Both the position numbers and the translations under genes were made by a program. From Branchinecta lynchi (Eukaryota > Arthropoda > Branchiopoda > Anostraca > Branchinectidae), in assembly GCA_023053575.1 (NCBI GenBank), contig JAKZAP010000004.1:20951675-21015674 (forward strand): a stretch of DNA of 64,000 bases, read 5' to 3'. Positions 21,716 to 33,354 of this stretch are shown piece after piece. The first letter of the stretch is position 1. Every line of letters begins with the position of its first letter. The notes beneath the pieces were generated by a model. The model searched no databases, was not told the DNA's origin, and was given only the letters and a program-made list of their open reading frames with translations.

Positions 21716-22250
21716 ACTGCCATACAGCGATCGCAATTTCTGTCCGTCCGTCGGTCTGTCGGTCCGGGTTTTGCTAGTTCGGGCACTTCTACATAAGCTA
21801 GAGCAACGATCTGGGGGGTGGGGGTGGAGGGAGGGGGGATCCGGAAACTTGAGGTATCTGTAACTTTCGAACGGGTGAACAGGTCCTAATAAAACTTGAC
21901 ATTTGGAAAGAACTTGTGTCTCAGATGACCCAGTTCCATTCCAGACCGGATCCGGTGACTTGGGTGGAGCTGGAGGGGGGAACCGGAAATCTTGGGAAAC
22001 GCTTAGAGTCGAGGGATCCAGGTGAAAGTTGGTGTGAAGAACAAGGACAAGTCCTGGATGTATCGCTGATATAACCACTGGATTCGGGCAATGTGGGGGA
22101 GTTGGAGGAGGGTCTGGAATTCCGGCAATCCAGTGAGTTCGGTACTTCCAGATGTACCAGGACGATAAAACTTGGCAGGCACATCAGGGACTCGAATAAA
22201 CTGACTTGCGAATAATCGTTTCTCCGATCCAAAGGTCAATATTGGGCCCC
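21716..22250 (+). repeat. Family G repeat copy
   Basis: Begins 'gccatacagcgatcgcaatttctgtccgtccgtcggtctgtcgg'. It continues with 'cttctacataagctag', 'ggatccggtgac', 'ggaaatcttgggaaacgcttagag' and 'ccaggacgataaaacttggcaggcacatcagggac'. This is the full module order seen at 42.7 and 47.4 kb, compressed. Confidence 0.8.
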
Positions 22251-22489
22251 AATCCCTTCTAGATAGATTCCTAATAAGCTCAAAATCTATTTACTCTTTT
22301 GGTGGTAAACTTAAGGTATTTTTCCAATATGCCTAGAAGTAAAGTCATTCCTTGCACTTTCAACCAATTTAGTGACAAAAAATACCTCCAAGGAAGACAT
22401 TTCTGAAATTTAGGGGGACCACGGCCTCCCTGCCTCCCTCCGCACAAAAATGGCACCCTGATCCTAATGCAGAAAACCTTAAAAATATT

Positions 22490-22795
22490 AGTGGGTCAGG
22501 TCTGCCCAGCATTAGGCACAGGCTAACTGGCACTATCCTTCTGGTGATTGAAGTGAAGTTCAAAGAGCAACCAATCAGTATCAGATCAGTATTCCTTAAT
22601 AAGTGGGTCAGGTCAGATGGTTACAGTTGTCACTATTCAACAATTAGGTGAAACAGTTAAGTTCAGCATCTGGCATACAGACCATACAGTGACCTAGATT
22701 GGGGCTATCCTCAGAAATCGTCATAGGGCTACCCCATCCAAACCAAAATTGGCAAAATCAGGGATTTGCGGGAGACTACAATGCCCAATCCAACC
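22490..22795. repeat. Degenerate relative of the CAGTC hAT-type MITE
   Basis: 'tgggtcaggtctgcccagcattaggcacaggcta' and, at the right, 'aaaatcagggatttgcgggagactac' resemble the interior and right end of the 30574-30876 element. No TSD was found. Confidence 0.45.
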
Positions 22796-22886
22796 CCCAC
22801 ACTGGGAATTTCTTGTCACCTGAGTAGCAACACCAAATAATGACAACTTATGGTCAATTGACATTTGATGATACACTTTTCTTTAT

Positions 22887-23038
22887 GAGTCTATGCACTA
22901 ACGATAGTCAATGCTCAAATTTTCTGAGGTATAGGATACCTGGCTATTTGCAACACCCGTGTGAGTCTATGCACTAACAATAGTCAATGCTCAAATTTTC
23001 TGAGGTATACAATACCTGGCTATTTGTAACAACCGTGT
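22887..23038. repeat. 76-bp direct duplication (two copies)
   Basis: 'gagtctatgcactaac(g/a)atagtcaatgctcaaa' starts at 22887 and again at 22963. The two 76-bp units differ at only a few positions, so the duplication is recent. Confidence 0.9.
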
Positions 23039-23039
23039 G

Positions 23040-23765
23040 AATGAAATATATGCATGCAATTCCCACCATTCTCTTTCCAGCCCCTACACTTACCAAATGT
23101 ATGAAATTGGGCCTTGATTGAAAGCTCTAACTATTCTCTATAATGTTTTTTTCCATTTTGGTTGAAGAAAGTCACAGCATTGTCAAATGCCTTTCTTCTA
23201 GATGCCTGTTGACCACAGCCAAATTGCTACTGAGCCAGCACCCGTTTCCAATTTTCTGTTGCACTTTTGGAAGATTTGTGCTAACAGGTTAACCCAAACA
23301 GCTTGAGCCTGATTACTTGCACCAGTGTTTTTCTGTTGCATGTATTTACATCTTTCGACTTGTTTTGCGCCAGGCATTTCTTCAAAGATGAAACAGAATT
23401 AAATAGATGACATTTGATATCAACTAAATTGGTCAGGATGGATTTATTTTGATGTTTCACATGCAATTCTTGTGATTTAGTCTTTATTTACACAAGTTTA
23501 CTGGGAGGTGGCACAAATAGCAGGGTATCCTGTACTTCGACAATTCTGTGTGGTAATGAAAACCAGACAGAACAGAGTATATAACCAACTGCGTGGTGGA
23601 CCTTGAGCATCCTTTAGGAATTGAGCCATGACTACCTGGAAGAGAATCTACTTCTAGATAGAATCCTGAGCCAGTCCTGAGCTGAAACAGTGAAAGCTGA
23701 AGACCATCAAAGCCGTCAAAGGCACAGTACTGCAACTGTAGTCTGGCATGCCTAGTCTGGAGCAT
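23040..23765. other. Unassigned spacer
   Basis: No exon, RNA or repeat family was recognised. Short frames here lack recognisable content. Confidence 0.45.
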
Positions 23766-23770
23766 CACTA

Positions 23771-23985
23771 CAGTAGAGGTATGCTTATGTGAACAGTTAC
23801 ATTAATGTTAACAGTGCAGTTTTCAGCTAAATGGTAGAATGAAGAGGCAAAATATCTATACAGATGTTTTCAGATACCCTTAATTACCTACTTTGGCTAA
23901 CTGGTGGTTAGCTTTAAGCACAGCAAGTGCATGAAAATGGCAAAGTCCACTGTCAACAAACGTTCACACAAGCATACGTCTACTG
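23771..23985. mobile_element. Mariner-like MITE, 215 bp, TA target site
   Basis: CAGTAGAGGTATGCTTATGTGAAC at the left pairs with GTTCACACAAGCATACGTCTACTG at the right, flanked by TA on both sides (23769-70, 23986-87). Its right half ('cagcaagtgcatgaaaatggcaaagt') recurs at about 38955-39025, and the terminus alone at about 33177-33204, so this is a dispersed family. TA duplication and CAGT termini suggest a Tc1/mariner origin. Confidence 0.85.
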
Positions 23986-23988
23986 TAC

Positions 23989-25386
23989 CAGTCTACAACA
24001 AATCCCTTATTTTTGGATACCCTATGCTGAACGCTGGGTATATCTAGCATTTGGCATACCATATGCCTAACGCTGGATACACTATGCCAAATGCTGGATA
24101 CTCTAATCCAGTAAAATATTGATGATTTGACTGAAGCTCAGAAATCAACCAAACAGAATTCCTCTGTAGTTAGATAGGTCAGGATCTGGTCTGGGCAGTC
24201 TAGTACACTAGCCCCTTTTCAGGCACGGTGCTCAAATGTCTAGCACCATGCCTGGGTGCTAGACGTTCAAGCACTGTACCTTGGATTTCATGTATGGTGC
24301 ATGGATTTCAGTATACAGTGTATACATCAAAAACACAGTTTCTGTCATAACAACTGAGCACCAGTCTAGTACACTAGCCTCAATTCAGGCACGGTGCTCA
24401 AACGTCTAGCACCATGCCTGGGTGCTAGACGTTCAAGCACTGTACCTTGAATTTCATGTATGGTGCATGGATTTCAGTATACAGTGCATACAGAAAAAAC
24501 ACAGTTTCTGTCATCACAACTGAGCACCGGCTCGGACAGGGCTGAAATTACTACTATGAATTAGAGAAATCAAAGACAATCCTTTACATATTTTTCACAA
24601 CAAAAACAAAAGGGCTCTAATGATGATGGAGATGAAAAACCTAACTGCACCCTATCTATTTTCCATGTATTTTCCCTATCTATTCCCTAAGAGCCAATAT
24701 TCTGGTTGGCTGCTAGGTAGAAAAAGCTGAGCCACAGGACACTTTGCATGCAAAACCCTTGACTATGTAGAAAATGAAATGAGGTTTTTCACATCTGTCA
24801 TCAGCCGAGCCCTTTTGTTTTTGTTGTGAAAAATATATAAAGGATTGTCTTTGATTTCTCTAATTCATGGTAGTAATTTCAGCCCTGTCCGAGCTGGTGC
24901 TCAGTTGTCATGACAGAAACTGTGTTTTTGATGTATGCACTGTATACTGAAATCCATGCACCATACATGAAATCCAAGGTAGAGTGCTTGAACGTCTAGC
25001 ACCCGGGCATGGTGCTAGACGTTTGAGCACCGTGCCTGAAAAGGGGCTAGTGTACTAGACTGCTGAGCACCAGCTCGGACAGGGCTAAAATCACTACCAT
25101 GAATTAGAGAAATCAAAGACAATCCTTTATATATTTTTCACAACAAAAACAAAAGGGCTCGGATGATGACAGATGTGAAAAACCTCATTTCCTTTTCTAC
25201 ATAGTCAAGGGTTTTGCATGCAAAGTGTCCTGTGCCTCAGCTTTTTCTACCTAGCAGCCAACCAGAATATTGGCTCTTAGGGAATAGATAGGGAAAATAC
25301 ATGGAAAATAGATAGGGTGCTGTTAGGTTTTTCATCTCTATCATCATTCCAGATCCAAAAAGCAGGGGATTGTGGTTGACTGTAGG
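23989..25386. mobile_element. Large fold-back element with hAT-type CAGTC ends
   Basis: The left terminus CAGTCTACAACAAATCCC and right terminus GGGATTGTGGTTGACTG (25366-25382) match the ends of the 303-bp MITE at 30574. TACTGTAC precedes it (23981-23988) and recurs four bases beyond the right end (25388-25395). The interior is an elaborate palindrome. A 165-bp direct duplication (about 24200-24365 and 24365-24530) is followed by inverted arms: 24330-24655 against 24780-25065, with 24640-24790 again inverted at 25180-25345. The transcribed strand could fold into hairpins several hundred bases long. There is no coding capacity. Confidence 0.8.
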
Positions 25387-25569
25387 CTACTGTACATCCC
25401 TATTGGTGCAGAAGAGTTTGCCAATATCAAATTACACAGCTTCAAAATTCAGTCAACAAAACTAAGCTTATGATTTATGACTTTATGTAGCCCAAGCCCT
25501 AAATCTAAGTCCTAAATAACTGTCAACAAGAAGCGAAGTAGGACAGGCAAATACAAGTAAACTTCACTG

Positions 25570-25939
25570 CACTGTCAGAAGTTTCATAACAGATAACACG
25601 AGGATACGCGGTTTCAACATATGATGCATAACAGATAACACTTCGGATGTTATCTGTTGTGTTTCAAAGTGTTATGCATAATAAGTGTTACCATCAGGAA
25701 GAACCGAGAAACCGCCAAAAAGTATCTGCTGAGTTTTCCGACATCATGACGATAAGGAATAAAGTCAGTAGATACTTTCTTGGCTCTTCCTAACAAAGCT
25801 TGTTACTGGCTTGTTATGCATAACATTTTATGCATAAAATTTTCAAACACAACAGTTAACATCCGAAGTGTTATCTGTTACGCATTATCTGTTGAAACCA
25901 TGCATCCTCGTTTTATCTATTATGAGACTTCTAACAGTG
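25570..25939. mobile_element. 370-bp inverted-repeat MITE
   Basis: CACTGTCAGAAGTTTCATAA at the left pairs with TTATGAGACTTCTAACAGTG (last base 25939) at the right, with few mismatches. Homology extends inwards through 'cagataacac' and 'tgttatctgtt' motifs to give about 120-bp arms. A possible TG duplication flanks it (25568-69, 25940-41). The superfamily is not clear. Confidence 0.8.
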
Positions 25940-26149
25940 TGTACATCAGTGATACGAAGTGAAGCAGAGAAACAAACCAATTAAATTAAGCCTATTCCGC
26001 ATTTTGCCAAGAGATTTTCTCCAATTCTCTTCAAAGGAAAACCAGCCTGCCAAAATAATTTGAAAGTTTACTACGAGTGGAGTGACGTAACGACGCTTGT
26101 TGTGGCTTTTCCAAAATTACTAAACTTGCCTATATTTTTATTTGTCCCG

Positions 26150-26293
26150 GGTACTCGCAGGGTACTCGCACCCTGACCTATGACATCGCAAAAGTTGTCC
26201 GTCCTTCCTTCCGTCCCTCTGTCCGTCCGTCCGTCTGTCAGCACGATAACTCTCGAAGGGAATGAGATATTTTGATGAAATCTTGGTGTGAGG
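26150..26293 (-). repeat. Family B right-terminal fragment (minus)
   Basis: 'cctatgacatcgcaaaagttgtccgtcc' and 'agcacgataactctcgaagggaatgag', then 'atattttgatgaaatcttggtgtgagg', are the reverse complement of the unique distal part of family B. A hAT-type end begins immediately after it. Confidence 0.75.
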
Positions 26294-26295
26294 AG

Positions 26296-26800
26296 CAGGG
26301 GCGTCGCTAGCCGAAACTTAAGGGGGGGGTGCAGGCATGTGGTAATAAAACTCGTTATAACTGCAAGCGTTGAAGAATGAGATTAGAAGCCTAGTTATGT
26401 CTCCGAGCTCAGAAGCGGTTCGAAGGGCTTGGGCGCGGAAGGTGAGTATCATAAAAATATACGACTCCGGAGGCCCAGGAGTCATACCAGTTAGAAACAA
26501 TAGCCAGGAAACACAGCACTCTATCCGCAAAATTGTGTATCAGACAGAATGGAAATTAGCGCCGCAGGCGAAATTTTCGAAGTAGTCCATGACTTTTCGG
26601 GCAAAGCGCTACTCCCCGCAATAAAATTTATGTAGCTATTAGTGCTGCCCAAGCCCGAAGTTCGAAGCCTAAAATTCGAATGAAATGACTGACTTTCTAG
26701 TAAACTGAGCTACTACGAAAGACGCCGCAGGCAAATTCTGTGGAATCCTGTATGATCAGAACGCCTTTTCGGATCCCAAATGAAGGTGAGGGCCACTTAG
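26296..26800 (+). mobile_element. hAT-type left end (solo), CAGGGGCGTCGC
   Basis: CAGGGGCGTCGCTAGCCG followed by a G-run and 'gtgcaggc' resembles the left end of the 52873-54370 element (CAGGGGCGTCGCAAG, G-run, GTGCAGCC). The interior shares the 'cgccgcaggcgaaattttcg' type motif with 54005-54040. No right terminus was found, so it is probably truncated near 26.8 kb. Confidence 0.6.
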
Positions 26801-27295
26801 CAAAATTTGTCCATCAGTCTTTGTTCACGATGAATCCTGAAAAATGTGAGACATTTAGCTTGAAGTTGGATAATGTGCTTTAGTTCGAGCCTTTCCAAAA
26901 AAGAAGTATGGATCATCCAGAAAAAAATAAAATAAAATGGAGTTGACTTGTTCTGAATTTAGAGTTAAAACACAAAATAAAAATAACATGACATTTTGCA
27001 ATAATCAGACCCGTCATTAAATCTTCTCTCTTTGCTCATGAAGCCGATTTTGTTTTTGAACGTCGGATTGGAGAAACATTCTTATCATTAAATAATTTTC
27101 TAGTAAAATAAAAATGTTCTTTGCATGAAACTATCAAATTATTGGAAATATACGCCACAAGCAAAATCAGACCAATTTTTACTTGAATTAGTACACAACA
27201 GATCGTGTTCAAACTTGGGTTAAAACAGTATGATTCCATGGAATATAGACGCTTTCGCAACCGTGTGTCTAAAAAAAAATCTTAGCTAAGGCACT
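26800..27295. other. AT-rich spacer
   Basis: No gene or repeat family was recognised. Confidence 0.4.
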
Positions 27296-27296
27296 T

Positions 27297-28960
27297 GCAC
27301 AAGACAAGATGAAGGAGAATAAGAAAAGCCTTGGTCCAAGAGCGAAGTATCAGCTTATCGAAAAAGTATGTGGCCTTTCTAGAGGCCGCCCTAAACCGGA
27401 GTTCGGACTCACTGCTCAACAGCTGTTGGCACAATTCACGTCAGTTGTTAAGACTAACCCACCGCTTAGTTCTGAAGTCGAAGACGATGCTAATGACCCA
27501 GCAGTCGAAACAGATGCTATAAAAGAGATATCTGTCGCTCAAGTGGCAAACAGTCTGAAACGACTACAGGTAAAAAAGGCTCAAGGACCCGGAGATATAC
27601 CCAGTCAGCTATTAAAGAAGTTTGCAGATGATCTGCAACCCCCATTTGAGACATTTTCAATCCTTCGCTCAAACAGAAAGTGTTTCCACGGTCGTGGAAA
27701 ACTGCCGAGGTGATCCCAATACCGAAAGTTGATAACCCAATGCAGCCCGGCGATTTTCGACCCATATCTCTTACCCCGATCCTCTCAACAATGTTAGAAC
27801 AGTACAGAGTAGACGAAATCCTACTAAATGTCCAAACTAAATTGTCAAGCCACCAATTTGGTAACCAGAAACGCGTTTCGACATCTCATTACGTGATCGA
27901 CTTGACCGACAACGTTCTAGGTTTGACGGACAAGAAGGGGAGAGCTGCAGCGATTGTCGCAATTGACTTGGCTAAAGCTTTTGATCTGGTCGACCATACC
28001 CTTCTACTCGAAAAACTTAGAGAACTCGAACTACCACGTCACATCATTACCTGGGTAAGAAGCTTCCTTTCAGAAAGAAACCATTATGTCAGGTTTGGAA
28101 CCGAAGATGGGAAAGACATTTTATCGGAAGAGAACAGCGTTTATTGCGGTGTGGCTCAGGGAACCAAACTCGGCCCACTTTTATTTACTCTGTTCGTCAA
28201 CAGTATTCCAGAAATCATACAGAAACACACATGTTTCCAGTATGTTGACGACCCATCAATAATAGTAACCTCTGATGACCCAGAAGGCTTGATCAGAGAA
28301 CTTCTCAGTGTACTCGAAAACTGGGCATGTGAAAATAAAATGAAAATCAACAGAAATAAAACGCAATCAATTGTCGTTGGCTTCGGACGAGAATCGTCTG
28401 ACCACCTTAGGCAAGAAATAGAAGACTGTGGCATCCAGTGTGAAAAAACCTGTCAGTTCTTGGACTTCTTGGGGTTAGCCTCGAAGACTCTATCACATGG
28501 ACCAGAAACACCGAAGAAATAACCAAGAATGGGTCTAGACGGTTGTTCATGCAGCACGCCCTTCGCAAGGCTGGGCTGGAGCGAGAAATTAAGCTCAACG
28601 CTTACGTATCCTACGTTCGCCCAGTCTTGGGATACATGTTTGTTGTGTGGCACTCATCCCTCGACAACCAGCAGTCACAGGCCATTGAAAAAATCCAAAA
28701 GAGAGCCTGCAAACTGATCATCGGAAGTGGTTATCGTGGGTACGAGGTACGAGCAGGCACTACTGGAACTAAAACTGGAAATACTCGACGGCAGAAGACT
28801 TCTGGCCTGTATGAAATTTGGTCAAAGTTTAGCACGGTCAGCCCGGTTCCGCGCCCTGCTCCCCAAACGCCCTTTTGTTGTTGTCCGAAGAAATCCATCA
28901 ATACGAAACTCGCCAGCGGGCAAGCTTCGAACGTGTGAAATGTAACATGGAGCGTTACCA
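27297..28960 (+). pseudogene. LINE reverse transcriptase, frameshifted copy
   Basis: The RT of a non-LTR retrotransposon (CR1/L2/jockey-like) is spread over three frames. The pre-RT linker is 27309-27690 (KAQGPGDIPSQLLKKFADDL). The palm is 27690-28465, with FRPISLTP, motif A AIDLAKAFDLVDH, motif B GVAQGTKLGPLLF and motif C QYVDDPSII. The thumb/C-terminus is 28465-28945 (YVSYVRPVLGYMFVVWHSSL, IEKIQKRACKLIIG, YEQALLELKLEILDGRRLLACM). The catalytic Asp and the DD pair survive. However, frameshifts near 27.69, 28.47 and 28.73 kb and the missing endonuclease domain make it inactive. No microsatellite tail is clear. Confidence 0.92.
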
Positions 28961-29039
28961 CCGCTCGGCACTGCCGTTCATTGCTAGAACAATTATCTAG
29001 TGCTTATTCATGTACGTCTAGAGATAGCCGGTACGTCTC

Positions 29040-29262
29040 GGGATCCCATCGAAAACCTAGGTCTTATTTTTCTTGGAAACAGTCGATTTTTCTTAAAAAC
29101 AGTCGGTTTTTCGTAAAATTAATAATTTTTTCTAAAACAGTCGCTTTTCTTAAAAACAATCGGGTTTCCTGCAAAAGACACTCGTTAAAAATGACCAACA
29201 AGTCATAAAATACCTTGCCCCCCCCCCAAAAAAAAAAATGTTGGCTAGTAACGCCTCTAGTC
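29040..29262 (+). mobile_element. hAT right-end fragment related to 16804-20588
   Basis: Four or five spaced 'aaaacagtcg(g)' motifs run into GGCTAGTAACGCCTCTA (about 29242-29258), nearly the right terminus of the 3.8-kb hAT element. There is no matching left end or TSD. The left margin ('gggatcccatcgaaaacctaggtctt') is a family B terminus, and 29262-29320 ('ggtatccctccacttacgttttgggatccc') is the opposite family B terminus, so the hAT piece sits inside a family B copy. Confidence 0.6.
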
Positions 29263-29629
29263 ACATCACAGGTATCCCTCCACTTACGTTTTGGGATCCC
29301 AAAAAACAAAAAAACATGAGGCAGGCAGACGATGGGGCTACCGACGAATGTTTATCTATCCTTTCTTCTTTCCACATAATTTGTGCAATACCATTATTCG
29401 TGAGCATTCAGTTTATTCCTGCAGATTTGATATTCATCAGATCATGCCTGTGCCTACCACCTTTTTGTATAATATAATTTTCTTGCCGTTTCTGTGAATT
29501 TCGTTTAGTAAGAGTCTAGAACACGGAACAGTGACAGTTGGCAATTCTTGACGCTTGTTTTCTTGATAAACAATAAACAAAACTGATCTCTGATTACTGA
29601 CTGATAACACAACCAAGTAGGTAGCCTAT

Positions 29630-29939
29630 GAGCGTGTTTCACCCTTCTAACAATAGTTACTATTTATGTTCCGTCCTCACGAAAAGTTACTACGCTGACC
29701 GTTCCAACCTTCTCAAAATACGAACTAATAGTTACTATTTGCTTACTATGCTCAGGAGCGTGGTAAGCGTAGCCTAGTAACTGCACATCTCTGCAACGTG
29801 ATTGGTCGGATTCGCCCATGGCATTATATTCTGCTGGAACATAGAAAGTTGTTCCAACCTTGATCGCAGAAAGACAGAATTTGTGACGTCATGCCAGCGT
29901 CATGAGTAGTAACTACGGCAAGTAGGATGGAACACGCTC
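29630..29939 (-). mobile_element. 310-bp MITE with 3-bp TSD (TAT), copy 3
   Basis: Ends GAGCGTGTTTCACCCTTCT and GGATGGAACACGCTC, flanked by TAT at 29627-29629 and 29940-29942. It has the same orientation as 15472-15776. The interior differs by small indels. Confidence 0.9.
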
Positions 29940-30317
29940 TATCTAGGCTTAGGCTCATTTTATCCTAGTTTTATTTTTCAGAATTTGATGCACTCCATTC
30001 CACGCCCAGAATATAATGTCTTCTAGTGGTCTGGAAAGTTCTGTTAATTATCTGCCAAACTCCTCTGGCTCTGCTCCTCCAACTTTGTAAAAAAAAAATG
30101 TTTTAGAACTGAAGTTAGTCATTAGTAGGGAGGGACAGACCTCAAGGCCCCAAACCCAAGCTATACAATTGTGAAAATTGGCTAAAAAGTGTTAGAAGGC
30201 AGGTCCTAATTAGGCTCTAGGCAGTTTCTAGGTTAGGCTATATAGATTTTCCATGTTCAGATGTTGACATTTATGAACTAGTTATAAACCAGAGGCATCA
30301 TTTTGCTGAAAATGAAC

Positions 30318-30375
30318 AGGGGGGGGGGGGGGCAGCATTGGATGCATGTGTGGTTTGAAGTGATTGGGGGGGGGG
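30318..30375 (+). repeat. Two G-tracts (about 16 and 13 G)
   Basis: Pure G runs at about 30319-30334 and 30366-30379 are separated by 30 nt, with another G-rich patch at 30540-30558. They have G-quadruplex potential and carry no coding signal. Confidence 0.85.
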
Positions 30376-30573
30376 GGGGAGATACCATAAAATGTACTTG
30401 TTGGAAATCCAGCACAGCCTTAGACTTGTACATGGAACAGAGAGATTGCCACAATTCTGATGAGAAACTGATTTTTGGGCTATTTTTCTGTTTTTTTGTG
30501 GGTAGCTCTGGGCCTCCTTGGACTGCCCTTGGAAGGCAATGGGGGGGGTTGGGGGGCAGCCACCCCTCTGTCC

Positions 30574-30876
30574 CAGTCAACCACAAACCCCTGATTTTTG
30601 GATACCCTATGCCAAAAGTTGGATATGTCTAGCGTTTGGTATACCCTATGGCAGGTGCTGGATACTGTAACCCAGTAAAATATTGATGATTTGAGTGAAG
30701 CTAAAAAGTCAACCAATCAGAACTCCTTTATATTATGGTAGGTCAGGGTTAGGTTACCAATAGGTATCCAGCGTTTGACATAGGGTATCCAGCGTTAGGC
30801 ATAGGCTATGCCAAATGCTAGATATACCCAGCATTTGGCATAGGGTATCCAAAAATCGGGGATTTGTGGTAGACTG
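30574..30876. mobile_element. 303-bp hAT-type MITE, TSD CTCTGTCC
   Basis: Termini CAGTCAACCACAAACCCCTG and its near-inverse ...GGGGATTTGTGGTAGACTG are flanked by an exact 8-bp duplication CTCTGTCC (30566-30573, 30877-30884). The TIR extends inward through 'atttttggataccctatgcc' to about 45 bp. The interior has several 'tatgcca(a)a(t)gctgga' palindromes. Relatives are at 23989-25386, about 33640-33880 and about 22490-22795. Confidence 0.92.
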
Positions 30877-31398
30877 CTCTGTCCCTCCCTAAATGACTCC
30901 TCTGTTTCAAACTAGTTAGGACTGTATAGAAACTTCATTTCAAGATCTTTGAGGCCAAATCCCAACCTCAGACAAGATTTCAAATTTCCAGAGAAGTCTT
31001 TCCTTCAGAAAAATCTATCTGGCTTAAAAAGGAACCCAAGAATATGATGAACATACTAAATTGAAGCTAATAGAATGGTTTACATACTGAAGCTAATAAA
31101 ATGGCTTACATACTGAAGGAATAAATTTTGCTTCAGTTTTTCTAATAAACATATTTTTGTTTTCCAACAATTCCTCCTCATTGTTACCTGAGTATTCTTG
31201 CGAGAAAAATGAAAAAGGAGAGATGAAGAGATGCAAAAGGTAGAACTACCAGAGTGAAAACCCAGAAAATCCTTTTTTAAAGTAGCTTCAAGACAAAGAA
31301 AAGGCATAGAATTTGATTATTTTTGGCCACATCTGCTGAAAAAAAAAATCAGATTTTTCCTTTGACTGTCAGGACAGCATGGATATTTCGTTGTAACA

Positions 31399-31556
31399 CT
31401 TTCGCTGCAACATTCAAGGTTGTGTAAAAACGAGGTCAGGTATGAATGTCGAGAAGGCCAGAAGAACATGAATGTCATGAATGACTTTCGCTGCAGCATT
31501 CAAGGTTTTGTAAAAACGAGGTCAGGTATGAATGTCGGGAAGGCCAAAAGAACATG
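31399..31556. repeat. 86-bp direct duplication
   Basis: 'ctttcgctgca(a/g)cattcaagg' begins at 31399 and 31485. The following 70 bp ('aaaaacgaggtcaggtatgaatgtcg...') repeats with a few substitutions. Confidence 0.9.
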
Positions 31557-31888
31557 AACAAAATAACTTACATTGTGAGGTATCAGACTAATAACTTTGA
31601 GACCAGATTCTTGGCATTTGGTAATGATTCCGATCCTGTAAATTGTTGGAAATGCTATTCTAACTCTTGATATATAACTCCAGTTTTCCAGAAAGTTTCC
31701 TTGGAAATGAGAGCTTGACAGCTTCCAGATTTTAACACAGAAATGAAGTCTCCCATTCTAGCGATAGGTTATAACAATACTGTAAAGATCAACCAATTGG
31801 AATCAGTCTTTCTTTTTGTTGTATGAGTTTTAAACATTTCTCTTATTCCGATAAAACTTTTGGATGTGACTATAAAATACAGAGTCAG

Positions 31889-32515
31889 AATATGATATGA
31901 TGATATGATATTTATTTGTCTTCAGAGCCCAAAGACCATAACAAACACACATAAATAACAACATGTAAATACAAAATAAACGGTCACACTACTACACTAA
32001 ACCCCACTCAAACACTTTTCCCTGTGCCGACTGGCCACTCTGAGGAACCTCGCCAGGTTTCTTATACTAAGAAAATCCCTACTCCGCATAATATTTACCA
32101 ACCACTTCCTCCCATGAATCCCTCCCTTAAAAATTTCCTCCCTCAGATCCTCAATTTCATCACAACCAGACATAAAATGAATTAGATCCTCATCTCCCTC
32201 ACCGCACATTGGACAAAAGTAAGGACCAGATTTCTCCCTAACACTTCCCAAATACTTTCTTCTTACACCAAGTGGCAAGCTATCTGCCCTCATATTTAAA
32301 ATTAGTTTCATTTCCTCTTTTTTTAAGACCCGCTTTAAAATAAATTTCTTCACCCCAAATCTCTTTATCCTCTGCATACAAACTCAAGGATCCACTATCT
32401 CTTATCCTAGCTAACCAAACCTGGATTTCTTGGTCAATTAACCTACTACTAACTTCTTTTGAAACAAATCCTAACTCTCTCCCCGGACCCTCCCCTCTAT
32501 TCCACATACTAAATT
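31889..32515 (-). mobile_element. LINE 3' fragment, (ATATG)n family
   Basis: The plus strand shows 'aatatgatatgatgatatgatatttatttg' as the reversed tail. The minus frame (32377-31997) encodes a C-terminal zinc-knuckle-like motif, FCPMCGEGDEDLIHFMSGC, with basic flanks. An overlapping upstream frame (32507-32280) is separated by a frameshift near 32.33 kb. It is the same family as 21388-21710. Confidence 0.8.
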
Positions 32516-33354
32516 ATTTTGTTTTAATGATTCCATTTCACTCTGTAGGCTGCAATCGTTTTGTAGTTAAGCAAGCCAGTCCTCAAGGACTGAACACTGA
32601 AGTAAAACATGAAAGAACATTAGGATTAGTTTTTTTCCTTGGTAGTTGAGTCACCGGCATTAGACATATGGTTATTTCAACACACCTGTCAAAATCTCTA
32701 GAACTTCGGTTTTGTTTCTTGCTTCTAAAACTGGTATAAAACAGTTGAATGGAATGTAAGGCATGGTCTGTTCAAGTAATTCCTTGAATTTTAGAAATGC
32801 TTCTTATTCCAAATGGTTGACCTGAACAATCGGGCAGCAAGGTAAATAAATTTGTGTAGTCATCCTTTGATTTGAATGCTATCTACCAGTGAAATTTTGC
32901 CCTGGTGAATCATTTCCATAATGCTTGCTTGGTCTTATGCGGAATCACCTACTGACAATAGTGTTTTTAATTCCACAAACTAAGTTTCATGATTTGCAGT
33001 GTGGTAAACTTGAAAAGAAAAACAGTAGAAAATTGAGAGCATAGTATATATTTGACAGTCCTTTAGCTTATGCTAAGTTTGTCCTCAAATAAAGTTTTTG
33101 GCAAGTGTTGTGCAGTAAAAGTTGCTTGTTGTGGGTTTTAATGTTTTCGTTCTGCAACCATTCACTGCTAGGAGACATTCATATAAGCATACCTCTACTG
33201 CAGTTTTAACTGCAAACCTCGGGGTTACTGAAAATATAACTAAATACATGGCAGGTTCACTACTGGTTCACTAGCCTAGGTTAAGACATAGGACGAAACT
33301 ACTGAAAATTATCCCATTCCAGGCTGTTTCCGCACCTTTTATTTTACCCCTCTA

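Noticed and set aside
22369..23768. Several frames of 60-94 codons on the minus strand
   Set aside because: No conserved motifs, no matching splice phases and partial overlap with repeats.
31997..32507. Possible zinc-finger gene (CPMCG...C motif)
   Set aside because: It has a 3' (ATATG)n tail, a frameshift and a second copy at 21.4 kb, so it is a LINE C-terminus.
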